In this document: positions 6,004-7,370 of the stretch, in pieces
Numbering within the stretch: the first letter of the stretch is position 1
Layout of the letters: every line of letters begins with the position of its first letter
Assembly: GCA_903930035.1 (NCBI GenBank)
Contig: CAIYXG010000275.1
Span: 1-7,370, forward strand
Reading direction: 5' to 3'
Source of the DNA: an uncultured Actinomycetes bacterium
Lineage (GTDB): Bacteria > Actinomycetota > Acidimicrobiia > Acidimicrobiales > Microtrichaceae
DNA length: 7,370 bases
The notes under the pieces: model-generated
The model's database searches: none
What the model was told of the DNA's origin: nothing
The model's input: the letters and a program-made list of their open reading frames with translations, nothing else
Position numbers and translations under genes: made by a program

Positions 6004-7215
6004 ATGGGGTCGGGAGCACGGGCTGCGGCGACACGTGACGCGGGCCGACGGAGCATCTACCTCGACGCGCTCCGCGCCGTGGCACTCCTGCGGGTCGTCA
6101 CGTACCACGCGTCGGCCAAGTGGTGGATCACCGCGGCCACGGCCATGCCGCTCATGTTCTTCGTGGCGGGCTCCCTCTACGCCAGCTCGCTGGAGCGCCG
6201 CGCCGCGCTGGCCGTCGCCAAGGACCGGTACCGACGGATCCTCCTGCCCTACTGGGCGTACGTGGCCGCGATGGTCGGCCTGTGGGCGTCGCTCGGCGTG
6301 CTGGGCGAGGTCACCCCGGCGAACTGGGTCGGGTTCGCCTTCCCGGTCCTCAGCCTGGCCGGCCCCGAGGGCCCTGGCGCCGGCACGGTGCTCCAGCTCA
6401 CCTGGATCGCCCTCTGGTACCTGCAGGTCCACCTGATCCTCTCGCTCTCCGGCGGCGTGCTGCGCACCGGGCTGCAGAAGGTCCCGACCCTCGTGTGGGC
6501 GGTCGTGGTCGCAGGGTTCGCGGGTGGCGTGGCCCTGGCGAGCAACGACGTGGCCAACGGGTTCTTCTTCGTGGGCTGCTGGCTGCTCGGCTACCTGCAC
6601 CACGACGGCAAGGTCCAGCCCGTCGTGGCCCGCCACTGGAAGTGGCTCTGCGCGCTCGTGGGGGTCCCGGGGGCGCTCCTGTTCTTCGGGCTCCGCGACG
6701 TGCCCCGTGCCGTCCCCATCGCCGCGGCGCTGCTCGGCGCCTTCTGGCTGACGCTCGCGCTGGGTGTGCAGCCGCTCGTCGAGCCGCACCTGGGCGGCCG
6801 GCGCACCGGGCAGGTGGTGACCTGGTTCGCCCGGCGGTCCCTCACCGTCTACCTCTGGCACATGGCGGCCATCTACGTGGTGGTCGCCGTCCCGCTGCCC
6901 GGGGCCGGAACCTCGTTGGGCCGGCTGGCGTGGGGCCTGGCGCTGACCCTGGCCGTGGTGCCGCTCGTCGGCTGGGTCGAGGACGTCGCCGCCCGGCGCA
7001 GCCCCGAGCTCTGGCCCGGCCGCGCCCGGCCCGCGGCCGCCCCCGCCACCAGTGCCCGCGGCACCTCGCCGCAGCAGGGCGGCCCGACGTCGCCCGAGCC
7101 CGCGGGGGTGGACCTGACGACCGCCGAGACGGTCGACCTGCGCGAGCCGGCGCCGGCGCGGCAGGAGGACACGGTCGACCTGCGGCCGGCCGACCAGCCG
7201 ACCGGCGACGCCTGA
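6004..7215 (+). CDS. Acyltransferase-3 family integral membrane protein
   Basis: A 403-residue protein of the AT3 family, which uses acyl-CoA from the cytoplasm to O-acylate extracytoplasmic sugars or lipids. Residues about 18-330 are mostly hydrophobic helices. Family hallmarks are visible: Arg24-x10-His35 in the first helix (LDALRAVALL...TYH), MFFVAGSLYA (51-60, matching FFxxSG), RYRRILLPYW (75-84), WYLQVHLI (138-145), and LTVYLWHMA (280-288) near the end. After the last helix comes a Pro/Ala-rich cytoplasmic tail (about 331-403) with three VDL motifs, two of them in TVDLR. The ATG at 6004 is chosen because AAGGGGG lies just upstream and the protein then begins shortly before the conserved YLDALR. 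The frame stays open upstream through the HAD gene, but that part is a shadow. The polysaccharide polymerase gene elsewhere in the window makes a surface-glycan substrate plausible, though the two are not adjacent. Confidence 0.9.
   Translation: MGSGARAAATRDAGRRSIYLDALRAVALLRVVTYHASAKWWITAATAMPLMFFVAGSLYASSLERRAALAVAKDRYRRILLPYWAYVAAMVGLWASLGVLGEVTPANWVGFAFPVLSLAGPEGPGAGTVLQLTWIALWYLQVHLILSLSGGVLRTGLQKVPTLVWAVVVAGFAGGVALASNDVANGFFFVGCWLLGYLHHDGKVQPVVARHWKWLCALVGVPGALLFFGLRDVPRAVPIAAALLGAFWLTLALGVQPLVEPHLGGRRTGQVVTWFARRSLTVYLWHMAAIYVVVAVPLPGAGTSLGRLAWGLALTLAVVPLVGWVEDVAARRSPELWPGRARPAAAPATSARGTSPQQGGPTSPEPAGVDLTTAETVDLREPAPARQEDTVDLRPADQPTGDA
7129..7184 (+). repeat. Repeated TVDLR-coding segment in the acyltransferase tail
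   Basis: The 14-bp sequence ACGGTCGACCTGCG occurs at 7129-7142 and at 7171-7184, 42 bp apart and in frame. It encodes TVDLR (residues 376-380 and 390-394). A third, diverged copy, GVDLT (368-372), precedes them. The spacing keeps the motif in register on a disordered-looking tail, which suggests a short linear binding motif rather than random repetition. Confidence 0.6.
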
Positions 7216-7219
7216 CCCC

Positions 7220-7370
7220 GGCGCACCCGTCGACCACGTCGATTCCCAGGCCGCGTAGCGCCTCGGCCATCCCGATGCGCAGTTCGGCGAGCGTCCGGGC
7301 ACCGGCTTGAGCCTCACCGAGAGCTTCCGGCGAGCAGCAGGCCGCGATGGCTTCCAATTGCAATGTCCCC
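7220..7370 (-). pseudogene. Truncated fragment resembling the C-terminal part of a CobC/HisC-type aminotransferase
   Basis: The minus-strand frame from the right edge down to about 7220 reads like real protein: GTLQLEAIAACCSPEALGE, then ARTLAELRIGMAEALRGLG, then IDVVDGCA. It looks like the small-domain region of class I/II PLP-dependent aminotransferases such as CobC (threonine-phosphate decarboxylase) or HisC. In those enzymes this region runs on into a conserved beta strand. Here it turns into Arg/Pro-rich sequence that is just the reverse of the acyltransferase tail, so the last part of the gene is missing. Of the 49 codons read, 12 end in A or T, whereas the neighbouring genes have almost none. 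This suggests a different origin, a decayed remnant or an assembly junction. The family assignment is from memory of the pattern and is tentative. Confidence 0.4.

Overview
The window is a piece of a very GC-rich chromosome (about three quarters G+C by eye). Almost every codon in the main genes ends in G or C, and GTG is a common start codon. Several genes appear to be transcribed without a leader: a -10-like hexamer lies 6-7 bases before the start codon and there is no Shine-Dalgarno sequence. Together these point to a high-GC Actinomycetota. The genus cannot be told from the sequence alone.

Layout, left to right. (1) Positions 1-1888, minus strand: a large membrane protein that runs off the left edge. 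It has an O-antigen polymerase/ligase (Wzy_C-type) domain, followed by a charged linker, one more membrane helix and the start of a Wzz-like chain-length-regulator domain. (2) Positions 1945-2775, plus strand: a class I purine nucleoside phosphorylase. (3) Positions 2843-4423, plus strand: a phosphohexomutase-superfamily enzyme (PmmB-like) that by context is probably a phosphopentomutase. (4) Positions 4442-5125, minus strand: deoxyribose-phosphate aldolase. (5) Positions 5159-5875, plus strand: a HAD-superfamily phosphatase. (6) Positions 6004-7215, plus strand: an acyltransferase-3 membrane protein with its own promoter, a structured leader and a repeat-bearing cytoplasmic tail. (7) Positions about 7220-7370, minus strand: a short coding-like stretch with different codon use that resembles the C-terminal part of a CobC/HisC-type aminotransferase. 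It breaks off next to the acyltransferase stop codon.

Genes 2-4 make a coherent nucleoside-salvage route. Phosphorolysis of purine (deoxy)nucleosides gives (deoxy)ribose-1-phosphate, the mutase converts this to the 5-phosphate, and the aldolase splits deoxyribose-5-phosphate to acetaldehyde and glyceraldehyde-3-phosphate. The HAD enzyme is divergent from deoC across only 33 bp and may act on a related phosphate ester. The two flanking membrane genes (polymerase/chain-length fusion and acyltransferase) suggest surface polysaccharide synthesis and decoration, but nothing here proves they work together.

I see no tRNA, rRNA, CRISPR array, insertion sequence or convincing terminator. The longest gene-free stretch is about 150 bp at the right end. 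The items most worth a second look are the Wzy-Wzz fusion, the structured leader and the TVDLR-repeat tail of the acyltransferase, and the broken aminotransferase fragment at the right edge.
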